Of a DNA stretch of 64,000 nt, positions 46,005-57,981 are shown one piece after another. Under the pieces are notes generated by a model. It ran no database searches and was not told the origin of the DNA. It saw only the letters and a program-made list of their open reading frames with translations. Numbering within the stretch: the first letter of the stretch is position 1; every line of letters starts with the position of its first letter. Where the stretch lies: the NCBI GenBank assembly GCA_021292105.1, contig CM037865.1, positions 75,095,152 through 75,159,151 on the forward strand, written 5' to 3'. The position numbers and the translations under genes were made by a program. This DNA is from Anadara kagoshimensis. Taxonomy: Eukaryota; Mollusca; Bivalvia; Arcoida; Arcidae.

Positions 46005-46485
46005 TATGTGAAACAAATATGTTAAGTGGCTACACTCAGTTGATCATTTAAATCTGTGTTTAACAGACATGTTAAGTTGGTTACACTCAGTTGATCATTA
46101 AAATCTGTGTAAAAGGGACAGGTTAAGTTGGTTACACTCAATTTATCATTTAAATCTGTGTTAAACAGACAGGTTAAGCTGGTAATTCAGTTGATCATTA
46201 AAACCCATGTAAAACAGACAGGTTAAGGTGGTTACACTCAGTTGATCATTTAAACATGTGTGACACAGGTAAAGTTGGTTACACTCAGTTGATCATTAAA
46301 ATATGTGTGACACAGCCAGGTTGAGTTGGTTACACTCAGTTGATCATTTAAATCCTGTGAAACAGAAATGTTTAGTTGGTTACACTCGGTTTATCATTTA
46401 AATATGTGTGGCACAGACAGGTTAAGTTGGTTACACTCACTTGATCATTTAAATCTGTGTGGCACAGACAGGTTAAGTTGGTTAC
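46005..46485. repeat. 51 bp minisatellite, block 2 (~9-10 copies)
   Basis: Same unit as block 1, with more length variants (45-52 bp). It ends at GGTTAC where a Penelope-like element is inserted. Confidence 0.92.
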
Positions 46486-46899
46486 TTGATTTGATTTTGA
46501 TTACACACGTGGCTGGTGTGATTCGGACATGGATTAATATGTTTGTTTTTGATTATTACTACTGGGTCGGTGTCTCTTTTGGTGGAATTTTCCAAGGGGA
46601 TACAATAAGCCCAGTAGCATCTATTGTATTTATATATGCAGCACTAACAAAATGACATTTGAGAGCCTGAGACGTATCGCTCTTTAAAAAGGTCTCCTGC
46701 TAGCACTACAGGCACTAGAGTAGCAGTTAATATTGGTGCCCCTAGGATTATCCTTCAGAATGTTATCATATATTATCATATATTGCCAGTTCCGATCATC
46801 GTTAATTCTATAAATATTCACAAGACACTTTCAAACAAATAAAAAAGTCAATTAAATTTTCAGATATTTTTTAATTATGATGACAATTTAACTTGCTGC

Positions 46900-47221
46900 A
46901 CCGTTACAACATGTAAATTAAAAAACTGCAAAACCTGTAAAATTTTAATACGCATTTTGCCAGTAACCTTACATCTAAAATTTACTCTACGAAGCCACGA
47001 TGATCTGAATTCTAAATGTTGTATATGGAATAGAGTGCACTTTATGTGAACTCGTATATGTGGGTGAAACCAAAGGTAGACTAAATGTACGTGTGAATGG
47101 ACATCGGTTTGAGATAAATAACAATGGTAATCAGTTTCTTTACCAACATTTTAACCAGCCTGACCATTCTGTGTTATCTATGAGTCAGACTTTTGGAAAA
47201 AATATACCGCCATACAAATAG
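46900..47221 (+). pseudogene. GIY-YIG endonuclease domain of the Penelope-like element
   Basis: The main frame from 47045 encodes CELVYVGETKGRLNVRVNGH, then RFEINNNGNQFLYQHFNQPD and HSVLSM, ending at a TAG. YVGET and the RxxGH helix are the YIG half and the catalytic Arg region of GIY-YIG nucleases. Upstream in broken frame is a Cys-rich stretch (TCKLKNCKTCKIL) that may be the zinc-binding insertion. A frameshift separates these parts. Confidence 0.8.
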
Positions 47222-47246
47222 CCGTACATTAAGCACTCCATAACGA

Positions 47247-48297
47247 TTGCAACGGGAAAATTACTGGATAAGAGAACTAGGCACTGCTTCGCCATATGGG
47301 TGCAATGACAAAATTGTAAGCGTAGGAAATCTTTCAAGTCCGGGTTGTAACAATGTAAATGTTTTACACTTGTTCAATAAAACTACATGTGACAATAGAA
47401 GTCATGGATATCGGCGTTACAACAAACCCAATATCTATGGTGTTAGTTTTCCTAATCTTTTACCATTCAGAAACCTCTCGGATTACACCATATCCGAACT
47501 AAACTCTAGTCTATACCACTATTCCGTCGTAGACAGTTACAAGAAGAATGTATATTTAAAACTACTATAGATTCTAATACATCAGAATATAACCTTACTG
47601 CTATCATCATGGATATTGTTTTTAACAGATTATTAAAACCTGCTCGGGAAAACGATATTGAGAACGATAGTCAACGCCAATATCTTAAGTTACACTATGC
47701 TAACAAAGGCATAGATGCTATACACATTTCCAATATTCTTCAAAATAAACATGTACAATCTAAAGTTCCTGCTTATTTAAAAAACAATTCGCCACCTTAA
47801 GTTCCTACTTATACAATAAACCTATTGCATCCAAAATATAATATTAAACAAACATTGCATGTGTGAACTTTCATAATTTTACTCCACCTACCTGCTCTTG
47901 GTCGTCTTCTCCCTATATTTATGAACCAGCTGGACATGTTATAAATGGTGATCTCAATATAATCGAGAACACTAAATTAAGATCTTTACTTTCAAAAGAT
48001 CATAAATATAGAGAAGCTCAACTTTTTACTTGGGGACAGAATTTCAGACTTGTCATGGATTCTGTTGAAGAGTACGCCAGGCGTTGGGCTAAATTAGAAG
48101 ATGTTGAGCTTGATACCTCATCCGACTGGATAAAGGTTGTGAGATCTTTCGTTAAAACGAGAATTGCCAAACTTAAAGGGTCTATGAGTACTAAACCGTC
48201 TTTGGTACTCGGGGATCAAGAAATTAAGGCATACACAACAAATATGTTGTTGTCCAAGCTGATAAGGCTTCCAACAACATTATTCTCGTTTGTTTAA
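47247..48297 (+). pseudogene. Penelope-like element linker/RT N-terminal region
   Basis: Three open pieces continue one another with small gaps: WIRELGTASPYGCNDKIVSV and NKPNIYGVSFPNLLPFRN (47262-47570); RLLKPARENDIENDSQRQYL and NKGIDAIHISNILQNKHVQS (47609-47800); PTCSWSSSPYIYEPAGHVI, NTKLRSLLSKDHKYREAQ and VEEYARRWAKLEDVELDTSS (47863-48297). These are the stereotyped blocks that precede the RT in this family of invertebrate proteins. Stops and frameshifts fall between the pieces. Confidence 0.78.
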
Positions 48298-48439
48298 GAT
48301 TCTGCCTTGGGTGTCTTGTTGGGGAGCTTGGTTTGGATGGTATGTCAAATGACCCTGCATATGCTGGAACTATTTTTGCCAAAGATGGGGTTCTTTCCGG
48401 CCATTCTCGAGTCTTTCGGTGTCGGTCTTGGGGGAAGGG

Positions 48440-49535
48440 TCTTGGTCTTCCTTGCTTGTGTTGGATTCCTGGGCTCCATGGAGGTCCATATAGGGAAGGA
48501 TGTACTACTGGATCATTGGCGGTGACTCTATTGCAAATTTTGACAATTGTCAAAGATTGTCTTCAGTCTTATTCGGAATAGGTATGTTCTACATCTGGAG
48601 TCAACCAAGTGTGGATTATCGGAAATTCTAGAGAATTACTTGACCATCTAGTTTCTAATGCTTTATCTGATATAAAGGGTGTGGAGGTATTTGGTTTTCT
48701 GCACTGTGCACCACTGTCCCTCGTTCTGGGCTGGGGGAGCGTCTGGGACAAATTGTTTGCTTGTCGTTCTTTTACAAAGACGGTAGGCCGGTGCTGAACA
48801 GGGATTCTTTGTCAAGCACCATACAGATTCCAAACAAAAATATACTGAAGAAACCATCAACAAAATGATTTTGATAGATAACATATTTGTTGTGTTTGGT
48901 AATATAGTTTTTCAACAAACAATCGGTACACCAATGGGTACAAACTGTGCACCATTGCTTGCTGATTTGTTTCTTTATTCTTATGAAGCAGAATTTATGC
49001 AGAACCTTGTTAAATCTAGAGAGAAGATTGTCGCCAAATCATTCAACTCAACATACAGATATATAGATGACGTTCTGTCTGTTAACAATCCTAAATTTGG
49101 AGACTATGTGAATATAATCTATCCTAGTGAGCTTGAAATAAAAGACACGACTGATTCCTCAAGTTCTACTTCATATTTAGACTTATACTTGAATTATGAC
49201 GCACACGAAAGGCTACATTTGAAACTTGATGACAAACGTGATGACTTCAATTTTTCTATTGCCAACTTTCCTTTTCTATGCAGCAATATACCTGCTTCTC
49301 CTGCTTATGGTGTATTTGTTTCTTAATTAATACGCTATGGAAGAGCCTGTTCCTACTACAGGGATTTTGTACAACGAAGTAGGCTGCTTGTAAATAAATG
49401 GCTGACTCAAGAATATATTGCAAGCCCAGGCCTATTAAGGCCCTCAAAAAGTGTTATGACCGTCATCACAGTATTGTTGATAAGTTTGACGTCTCTGCGT
49501 CCAGGATTGCCCTGGATATATTTGACGTCCCATAG
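48440..49535 (+). pseudogene. Penelope-like element reverse transcriptase
   Basis: The best-preserved frame, 48865-49326, carries LIDNIFVVFGNIVFQQTIGT, PMGTNCAPLLADLFLYSYEA, YRYIDDVLSVNNPKFGDYV and RDDFNFSIANFPFLCSNIPA. YIDD is the catalytic motif C. Upstream in other frames are PYREGC-like and IIGNSRELLDHLVSNALSDI. The expected FDFSTLYT motif A reads FGFLHC in the genome, replacing the catalytic Asp. The C terminus ends IVDKFDVSASRIALDIFDVP before TAG at 49533. Not functional. Confidence 0.85.
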
Positions 49536-49732
49536 TTCCATGTTCCTTTCACAAATTTGGATTACACACGTGGCGGGTGTAGCTAGCTAAACAGGAGGTG
49601 TTTACCCTTCCGGAGCACCCGGCCTCACTTCCCTGGTGGAAGTTCACGTGTCTAACCTAACTTGTCCGTTCCAAAGTGTTTACTTTGCCTCTGGATTGTG
49701 ATTTGGACATGGATTAGTATGTTTGTTTTTTA

Positions 49733-50555
49733 TTACACTCAGTTAATCATTTAATTATGTGTGAAACAGACAGATTAAGTGGTTACACTCAGTTGATCAT
49801 TTAAATCTGTGTAAAAGGGACAGGTTAAGTTGGTTACACTCAGTTGATCATTTAAATCTGTGTGACACAGACAGGTTAAGTTCGTTACAGTTGATTATTT
49901 AAATCTGTGTAAAAGGGACAGGTTAAGTTGGTTACACTCAGTTGATTATTTAAATCTGTGTGACACAGACAGGTTAAGTTGGTTACACTCAGTTGATTAT
50001 TTAAATCTGTGTGACACAGACAGGTTAAGTTGGTTACACTCAGTTGATTATTTAAATCTGTGTGACACAGACAGGTTAAGTTCGTTACAGTTGATTATTT
50101 AAATCTGTGTAAAAGGGACAGGTTAAGTTGGTTACACTCAGTTGATTTTTAAATCTGTGTGACACAGACAGGTTAAGTTGGTTACACTCAGTTGATTATT
50201 TAAATCTGTGTGACACAGGCAGGTTAAGTTTGTTACACTTAGTTGATTATTTAATTATGTGTGAAACCGGTTAAGTTGGTTACACTCAGTTGATCATTAA
50301 AATCTGTGTAAAAGGGACAGGTTAAGTTCGTTACACTCAGTTGATTATTCAAATCTGTGTGACATAGACAGGTTAAGTTCGTTACACGCAGTTGATTATT
50401 TAAATCTGTGTAAAAGGATCAGGTTAAGTTCGTTACACTCAGTTGATTATTTAAATCTGTGTAAAAGGGACAGGTTAAGTTCGTTACACTCAGTTGATTA
50501 TTTAAATCTGTGTAAAACAGACAGGTTAAGTTGGTTAGACTTAGTTGTTTAATTT
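49733..50555. repeat. 51 bp minisatellite, block 3 (~16 copies)
   Basis: It continues the array after the Penelope-like insertion. Common variants here are GTTGATTATTTAAATCTGTG and TAAAAGGGACAGGTTAAGTT, which alternate with GACACAGACAGG units, suggesting a higher-order repeat of two units in this block. Confidence 0.92.
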
Positions 50556-51114
50556 TGACAATAAGTATAAGCTGTGAAACTATTGTTTGTCTTTTATACT
50601 TAAAGACAGTTTTTTTACTTAAATTTGCCAGTTTCATTTAATTTTCCATTTAATACCACAATATGTGTGTTGAAATAAACATAACTAATAAACAGAAGAA
50701 AAAAAACCAGTTAAATTTAAATTATTGTCTTTATTTCTGTATATAGAGAATAATCTGCAAATTAAAAATATCCTTGGTTGCCAAAAATCTAAAGCACTTG
50801 TTTTAAGGAACCGAAATTAACACCTAAACAAAAAAAAAAAAAAACAAAGCCCAGGGGGTATATAGGAATCACTGTTTGTCCGTCTGTCTCTGACGATTTT
50901 GTGTCTGGGTCATAATTCCTTTGTAATTTAACTTAAGAATACCATATTTGCTACGTTGATGTATCACCACAAATCTATAAGTTATGTACATTAGTGACCT
51001 AGATAGTACTTATAAGGTGGTCGCCATTACTATAAATAGTAAAAATGCAAAAGAAGCCATTGTGCAAACAATTTTCAACTGATTTTGTTCATATTTAAAA
51101 TATTGGAAGTAGAA
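50556..51114. other. Spacer with partial GGGGGTATATAG repeat
   Basis: No gene. CCCAGGGGGTATATAGGAATC with GTCCGTCTGTCTCTG at about 50850-50890 is another copy of the short repeat at 18811 and 25085. AAGGTGGTCGCCATTACTAT follows. Confidence 0.5.
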
Positions 51115-51143
51115 ATTACATATTATACCAGTTTTAATTTTAC

Positions 51144-51189
51144 AGCTCTAGACGGCCGTTTCGGAATACAATTCCTCATCAGTAGTGCT
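51144..51189 (-). ncRNA. Hammerhead ribozyme, copy 1
   Basis: Minus-strand order: stem I AGCACTA, core CTGATGA, stem-loop II GGAATTGTATTCC, core GAAA, then ACGGCCGTC with predicted cleavage after GUC, and stem I return TAGAGCT. Stem I has one A-A mismatch. Stem II is 5 bp with loop UGU. Stem III would be only ACG/CGU around GC, too tight for a monomer, but the palindromic ACGGCCGT would allow a dimer, as in type I hammerheads of Penelope elements and retrozymes. Confidence 0.85.
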
Positions 51190-51463
51190 TGGACCAAAAT
51201 TATGAAACCAAAATTATTTTGAAGATATTGAAAAGCTACACAAAGGACCAAAATACATTTTACCAAATTAAGGTAAGGAAATACTTTGCATGAGGGAGTA
51301 TACCTTAGTTTTTGAGAAATTTTTAAATTTTAACTTGCAGGAAATTTGGACAATTATAGCATATTTCTGACAATAATACGAAATTATTGCCTACTGAGTT
51401 TGTGATATCCTCGGGACATCAGCCACCAGCAGAGATATCGGCTCAGGGGTTTAAATTACATAT

Positions 51464-53113
51464 CAAAGGTCACCGGTCACCAAATTTATCAAATTTGTAT
51501 TTTGCATTCCTATTGGTTGAATAGTCAATATTGATGTGTCTGACGGTTTCCCACGCCTTACATTTACCTGTAATACACTAAAACCTTACCTAAACGAACT
51601 GCTAATACCCGATAATTTCCGACACCGCTCGTAACTTTCCGGCGACCTAATTGATGACGTACATGGTGTTAAGCTGCTGAGGAAAGACACATTACCTATA
51701 TATGTATCCATATATTACATGTTGGTTTGTGTGGTGTTTGTGTCTTGTTCAAATTAACTAATCTAATTTAACTTTAATTTATTCGATTTTCAGAATCCAT
51801 CAAAATGACAAATAACATTTACCGGGTATATCATAAAGATATACGCACGTGTCAATTAATGTTGCATATTGCAAGGTAAACTCTGGTAATTACAGGTGGT
51901 AGATGTCAACCTCTAAACAGGATGTTTCCCAATGTAGCATATTGATAATCTCTTAATTACTGGTATGTGAGGGGGTGTAATTCACACTTTGAACGATATT
52001 AATTTATTGTGAATAAATTAACAGATAAAGGAAAGTTTCACTCGATTTTTGAGTCCTTAATAAAGTTATAATACAAAAAAAATATTTTTATTTTATAATG
52101 GAAACAGTGATGATGATGATTTATTTTTTAAACCTCTATTTATATATTTTTATTGTACAAAAAACTACAGGTCTTGGACCCAGATTCTACCCTAAAACGT
52201 GTTTTTTTATTCATTACAGGGGTAAATAATAATAATAATAATAATAAAAATAATAATAATAATAAGTCTTTGATTTTAATCTAAAAGGAATTAAAAATGG
52301 GACAATTTCTAGAACAAACATGAATTAAAATAAATTTGAGGTCATAATATAGCTGTACTGGAGAGAAGAAAAGATTTTTCTTAAATAAAAAACAAAAATT
52401 TGGGTTCTTTTTATTATTCCTTATGACAAATAGATATATTTTGTTGCGATAAATAGATATCAATAAATAAATAAATCAATAAATGAATAAATAAATAAAT
52501 CAAAGAGAAATGTAAAGATAATTAACATGATATTAAATATTAATGAAAATTAATATGAACAATATTTTAATAAAAACGGAAATTTTGGTTCTTTTATTAT
52601 TTGTTATGATAAATAAATAAATAAATAAATAAATAATAAATAAATAAATAATAAATTTCAAAAGAAATGTCAAATTATGTTTTGTAAAAGTATTAGTAAA
52701 TAGTATATCATACTTAGAGCAAACACACATATAGTTTTTTTCTTCTATTTATTTCTTATTATTATGTTTATTTTTTATTTATTTTTTTCTGCTGAAGGAA
52801 ACTGAAATACCCAATGCTAAAATAAAATAAACATATAAAAACACTTGAAGTTATTTCCGATAAATCTGGGTAATAAATACAGTTCACTATACAAGCTTCA
52901 TTTACTAAATAGCTGGGATAACACCTTCTGCGTCACTTCCGGTTTTGTGCTCTTTTACTACCAAAGGAAGATAACATTTTTTTAACAGGAATTTGATTTA
53001 CGCTGTAGAAAAGGACAGAAATGATTTAAAAATGTTATTTGTGGCTAAATCGACTTTTTATGATGTTATCTTTCTGAAAATAGTACTTAAAAAATTCGGT
53101 GACCGGTGACATT
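51464..53113. mobile_element. 1.65 kb inverted-repeat element in the hammerhead array
   Basis: Left end AAGGTCACCGGTCACCAAAT and right end ATTCGGTGACCGGTGACATT are near-perfect complements. The flanks ACATAT and TATACC join to give ACATATTATACC, which is exactly the uninterrupted sequence at the other unit boundaries, so no target duplication is evident. The interior is AT-rich, with (AAT)n at about 52226-52265 and (AAAT)n at about 52614-52650, and no transposase. Confidence 0.72.
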
Positions 53114-53133
53114 TATACCAGTTTTAATTTTAC

Positions 53134-53179
53134 AGCACTAGACGGCCGTTTCGGAACACAATTCCTCATCAGTAGTGCT
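53134..53179 (-). ncRNA. Hammerhead ribozyme, copy 2 (perfect stem I)
   Basis: Same architecture: AGCACTA, CTGATGA, GGAATTGTGTTCC, GAAA, CGGCCGTC, TAGTGCT. Here stem I pairs perfectly over seven bases (AGCACUA/UAGUGCU). Stem II is GGAA/UUCC with a UUGUG loop. All invariant core bases (CUGAUGA, GAAA, and the C at the cleavage site) are present. This is the copy most likely to be active. Confidence 0.9.
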
Positions 53180-53473
53180 TGGACCAAAATTATGAAACCA
53201 AAATTATTTTGAAGATGTTGAAAAGCTACCCAAAGCACCAAAATACATTTTACCAAATTAAGGTAAGGAAATACTTTGCATAAGGGAGTATACCTTAGTT
53301 TTTAAATTTTTTTTAAATTTTAACTTGCAGGAAATTAAGACAATTATAGTATATTTCTGACATTAATATGAAATTATTGCCTACTCAGTTTGTGATATCC
53401 TCGGGGCATTAGCCACCAGCAGAGATATCGGCTCAGGGGTTTAAATAACATATTATACCAGTTTTAATTTTAC

Positions 53474-53519
53474 AGCTCTAGACGGCCGTTTCGGAATACA
53501 ATTCCTCATCAGTAGTGCT
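53474..53519 (-). ncRNA. Hammerhead ribozyme, copy 3
   Basis: Identical to copy 1 in the ribozyme region, 340 bp from copy 2. Two sites cleaved in one transcript would release a unit of about 340 nt, the substrate for circularisation in the retrozyme model. Confidence 0.87.
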
Positions 53520-53635
53520 TGGACCAAAATTATGAAACCAAAATTATTTTGAAGATGTTGAAAAGCTACCCAAAGCACCAAAATACATTTTACCAAACTA
53601 AGCTAAGGAAATACTTTGCATGAAATAGTATAATT

Positions 53636-56600
53636 AAGTTTTTGCAATCACCTTTACACAAACACATATCATACACTTTGTCAACCCATTGACTTTCCTC
53701 ATGATTTTTGTAACTAGTAAAAAATGTTTAATATATTAAGAAGTGAAGTTTGTATTACTTCACCAGAATGCCTTGTTTGTTTATAGACAAAAATAAAGTT
53801 ATTGATCAAATCCAATCATGGAAGCACATAACAATATCACAATACTTACTTCCAACTGTAGAGGTCTAAAGGATTATGAAAAACGTAGGGATGTGTTGAA
53901 CTTCCTAAGGTCAAAATCATATAATATACTGTTTACAAGAAACTCATTTGGTAGACAATTTACATTGGGTAATAAGATCAGAATGGTGGAGAAATTATTT
54001 TAAATTCAGTTACATCAAACTCAAGAGGGGTAGGCATTTTGTTTAATAATAATTTTGAGTATAATATACACCAAATTAAAAAAGATAATAATGGGAATTA
54101 TATAGCAGTTGACCTGACTATTGAAAAGATGAGAGTAACATTATAAATATATATGCTCCAAATGAGGATAACCCACAATTTTTTTCAAATATAGCAAAAA
54201 TTCTCCAAGATTTTGAAAATGAATATTGCATCATAAATGGTGATTTTAATTTAGTTCAGAATCAAGAACTGGATACCTTTGGTTACCTCCATTACAATAA
54301 TCCAAAAGCAAGAGATGTTGTAATAAATATGAAAGATGAATTTAATCTCATAGACCTTTTAACTATATCCAGATGATAGAAAATATACTTGGCGAAAAAA
54401 ACACCCATTAAAACAAAGTAGACTTGATTTTTTCCTTGTGTCAGAAAATTTTTGTCCAAGGTTGTAGATGACAAAATCAATCCTAGTTATAGGTCTGACC
54501 ATTCTTCTGTTTGTTTATCATTAAAACTAAATGAATTTGTTAAAGGTAGAGGCCTCTGGAAAATTCAACAATTCCTACTAACAGATAAAAACTATATTAT
54601 ATAGTGAAAAAGTGTATATAAAGATGTAAAAATACAATATGTAGTGCCTGTTTATAACATAGAAAAAATTAATGAAATAGCAATGATGATATTCAATTTA
54701 CCATTACAGATCAACAATTTTTGAAACTGCTTTGCTGAATTAGGGAAAAACCATATCATACTCTCTTCCGTAAAAAAATGTCCATCAAAAAGAGAAACAG
54801 ATAATTGATGAAATTGCTAGACTAAAAGTAACTGTTTTTCTAACATTAATGAAATTAATAATAAAAAGAAAGATTTAGAGGAATTAAGAAAAGAAAAAAT
54901 GAAAGGGTCTCTGTTAAGGTCTAAAGCAAGGTGGTAGAGGAAGGTGAAAAACCAACAAAGTATTTTTGTAGTTTAGAATCCAGAAATTTTGTTAGTAAAT
55001 AATCCCAAAGTTGTAAAAGATGATAACTCTATAATTACTGATCAAAAGAAATCCTAGCAGAAACTAAACAATATTACTTCAATCTTTATAGAGATAATGA
55101 GGAGTATGATATGGATCTCAAGAGTAAACTTAAAGATATTAAACACATAAGTATTTTACTGAAGAACAAAATCATAGTTTGGAGGGAGAATTAACAAACA
55201 CAGAAATTCATACTTTTTTACGAAAAATGAAAAATTTGAAAAGTCCTGGATCAGATGGTTTTACATCTAATTTTTTAAATTTTTTTATAACGACTTAGTA
55301 AGCTTTTTAAGACGTTCGCTAAATGAAGGATTTCATACTGGAAAATTGTCAATTACACAACGTCAGGGTATTATAACTTGTTCACCAAAAGGGGACAAAC
55401 CAAAGCAGTTCTAAAAAACTGGCGACCAATATCATTGTTGAATGTTGTATATAAAATAGCATCTGGCTGCATAGCTGAAAGATTGAAAAAGGTATTACCG
55501 TTTATATTTCAGAAGATCAGACAGGATTTATCAGTGGCAGATATATTGGAGAAAACACTAGACTAATTTATGATTAATGCAATATACAGAGGAAAAAAAT
55601 ATACCAGGGCTACTTTTAATGATTGATTTTGAAAAGCATTTGATTCAGTGTCCTGGGATTATATTGATAAAGTGCTTATTTTTTCAATTTTGGTGAATTT
55701 TTATAAAATGGATTAAAATATTCGACAAGATATTATGTCAGCAGTCCTACAAAATGGAATTGTTTCTGAATTTTTTAGTATAACAAGAGGTTATTTCACC
55801 TACATATTCTTAATGTATGCTGAGATTCTGTCTGTTCTTCTGAAAAATAATAAAAATATCAAAGGTATTAAAATTGGTGATGAAGAATTTAAACTGTCAC
55901 TTTTTGCAGATGACACTACTGTCATACTGGATGGAGCAGAGTCATCATTACAAGAAACTTTACATGTTTAGATGACTTTGCCTTGCTTTCCGGTTAAAAA
56001 TTAATAATAATAAAACAAGAGTAGTGTGGATTGGATGTAATAAATATAATGGCGAAACTTTTCATCGTTTTAAATTAGATTGGAACCAAGTCCATTTACA
56101 TTGCTTGGAATAAATTTCTGTTGATTTGGACAGAATGATAAAAATAATTATGATATTAAAATACAAGAAATGAAAAAAGCTTAAACTCCTTTAGGTAGAA
56201 TAACCATTTTGAAAACACTGATAATTTCCAAACTAAACCATTTATTTATTGCTATTCCAAATCCACCGCTGGAAATAATAACAAAACTGAATAAAATGTT
56301 TTTAACTTTATTTGGCAACATAAAAATGATCGCATAAAAAGAGAGTAATGTCACAGAGCTATGAAAAAGGAGGCTTAAAAATGATAGACATCAAACATTT
56401 TATAGCATCACTCAAAATAACATGGATTAGAAGACTACTTCAAATTGAATCCAAATACAGAAAGTTATATTCTAAAATTGATAATTTCTTAAAGTATGGA
56501 AATGATTATTTTAATAAAATAAAACAAAATAATCCTAATAATTGTTTTTGGAATAATGTTTTTGAAGCCTGGAATTTCTTGTCTATGAGACAAAACCTGA

Positions 56601-57981
56601 AAATATAAATGATGTTAAAGATGTAAGTATCTGGTACAATAAAGATATCTGTATAAATAAAAGTCCAGTATTTACAAGTCTTGGTCTAACTGTGGCATAT
56701 ATATAAAAGATTTACTTAACGAAGATGGAAATATAATTTCATATAGAGAATTTAATAGAAGATATGCTGCTGTCAGGTCAAACTTTGTTGAATATAATGA
56801 TATAAAGTCCACCATTGAATCATATATTAAAAGATTAAATATACAAAACCAACCAGTTAATTTATTACAAATTGATATGCCATATTTTTTCAGAATAGTT
56901 TTTAAAAGTAAAAAAGGAGTAAGGACTTTTACAATCTATTTAATAATAATAACACAAAAGTCAAGAAAAATGGAAACCATTCTAGACCTTGATATTGACT
57001 GGAAATCACTATATAATATCCCCTTTAAAACTTGTAAAATATCAAACATCAATGGTTTCAATACAGGATAAACCAACGAATAATTTCTACAAATGATTTT
57101 TTATTCAAAATTAAACTAAGGGATAATAATCTCTGTACATTCTGTAACAATACAGCTGAAAAAATAGAACATCTGTTTTGGTATTGTGAGATAACTAACT
57201 TTTGGATGAAGTAGAGGATTTTATATATAAAAAAAATAAACGCTACATCAATATCTATAGGAAAGTGCTATCTTTGGACTTATTGACCAAAAACAGAAAT
57301 ATAAACCTCAAAATTTTCTACTTTTAACTACCAGACTTTACATATATAAGTGTAGAATTGATAAAAAACTGCCAAATTTAAATACATGGAAAATGAGTCT
57401 TAAATATCAGATTATATTGAAAAAATCATTGCAATAAAAAATAATCTTTATGCCAAATTTCTGGAATTTTGGGACCCATATCAATATCTTTACGAATGAT
57501 ATACTTTCTTCATCTGATGTGACTGTTGTTAGTACTGCAGAAGTAGTAGTAGAAATAAATCATCAACATTTATAGTGTATAAAATGTTTCCTGATGCTTA
57601 GAACTATACTTTATCATGAAAATATAATATATATTGTTTGTATCTGAATTATATATTCTGTTTGTATCTGAATCTCATAGGGGTTCACACACACACACAC
57701 ACTTGCATAAACAAAAACCCATACAAAACTGAAAAGAATATACAAGTACCATACCAAAGGAAATATAATAGATAAAATGTTTGAAATATTGGAAACAAAA
57801 CTATATATTTGTCATTTACTTAAGTACTTGATGGTGTGTTGTATATATATAGACGTGTTGTATTTGTAAAATTGTCCCTTTGTTACCCGGCAAGTGAACC
57901 CAGTGGCCCCAACCCTGGCACTTGACCATCCCTATTTAATGTCTGGGACAATAAAAACATGAATTACAAAAAAAGTTTTTG
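53636..57981 (+). mobile_element. L1/Tx1-like LINE, nearly full length, with 9 bp duplication
   Basis: The LINE lies between two copies of AAGTTTTTG (53636-53644 and 57973-57981). The intact hammerhead unit has TTAGTTTTTGAGAAAT at the same point, proving insertion. The 3' end has a short untranslated part (AACCCAGTGGCCCCAACCC, GGGACAATAAAAACATGAA) and ends TTACAAAAA. An (AC)n tract lies at about 57688. One ORF2-like region with endonuclease and RT is visible; no ORF1 was recognised. Many single-base frame breaks. Confidence 0.88.
53818..57210 (+). pseudogene. LINE ORF2 (AP endonuclease + reverse transcriptase), broken
   Basis: From ATG 53818: ITILTSNCRGLKDYEKRRDV is the start of an AP-type endonuclease. 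CIINGDFNLVQNQELD (about 54227) and YRSDHSSVCLSL (about 54490) are its later motifs. The RT follows: SPGSDGFTSNF (about 55240), LKNWRPISLLNVVYKIASG (55411), IDFEK (about 55622), and FADDTTVILDG (about 55904) with the catalytic ADD. The C-terminal LCTFCNNTAEKIEHLFWYCE is at about 57133. This order and the LFWxC end suit the L1/Tx1 group. At least a dozen frame breaks are spread along it, so it is inactive. Confidence 0.9.

Larger units (their letters stand above)
46486..49732 (+). mobile_element. Penelope-like element with N-terminal GIY-YIG, decayed
   Basis: The insertion is 3.25 kb, flanked by TTAC (46482-46485 and 49733-49736). Both ends carry direct repeats: TTACACACGTGGC and GGACATGGATTA(A/G)TATGTTTG, with the left copy internally deleted. 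Coding text runs GIY-YIG endonuclease (about 46900-47221), a long linker (47262-48300), then reverse transcriptase (about 48480-49535). Endonuclease before RT is the permuted order of Naiad-type Penelope-like elements; classical ones have it after. Multiple frameshifts make it inactive. Terminal direct repeats fit the pseudo-LTRs of this class. Confidence 0.82.

Noticed and set aside
46368-46655. 95-codon frame starting MFSWLHSVYHLNMCG
   Set aside because: The first half translates the 51 bp minisatellite and the second the Penelope-like element's left terminus; chance fusion.
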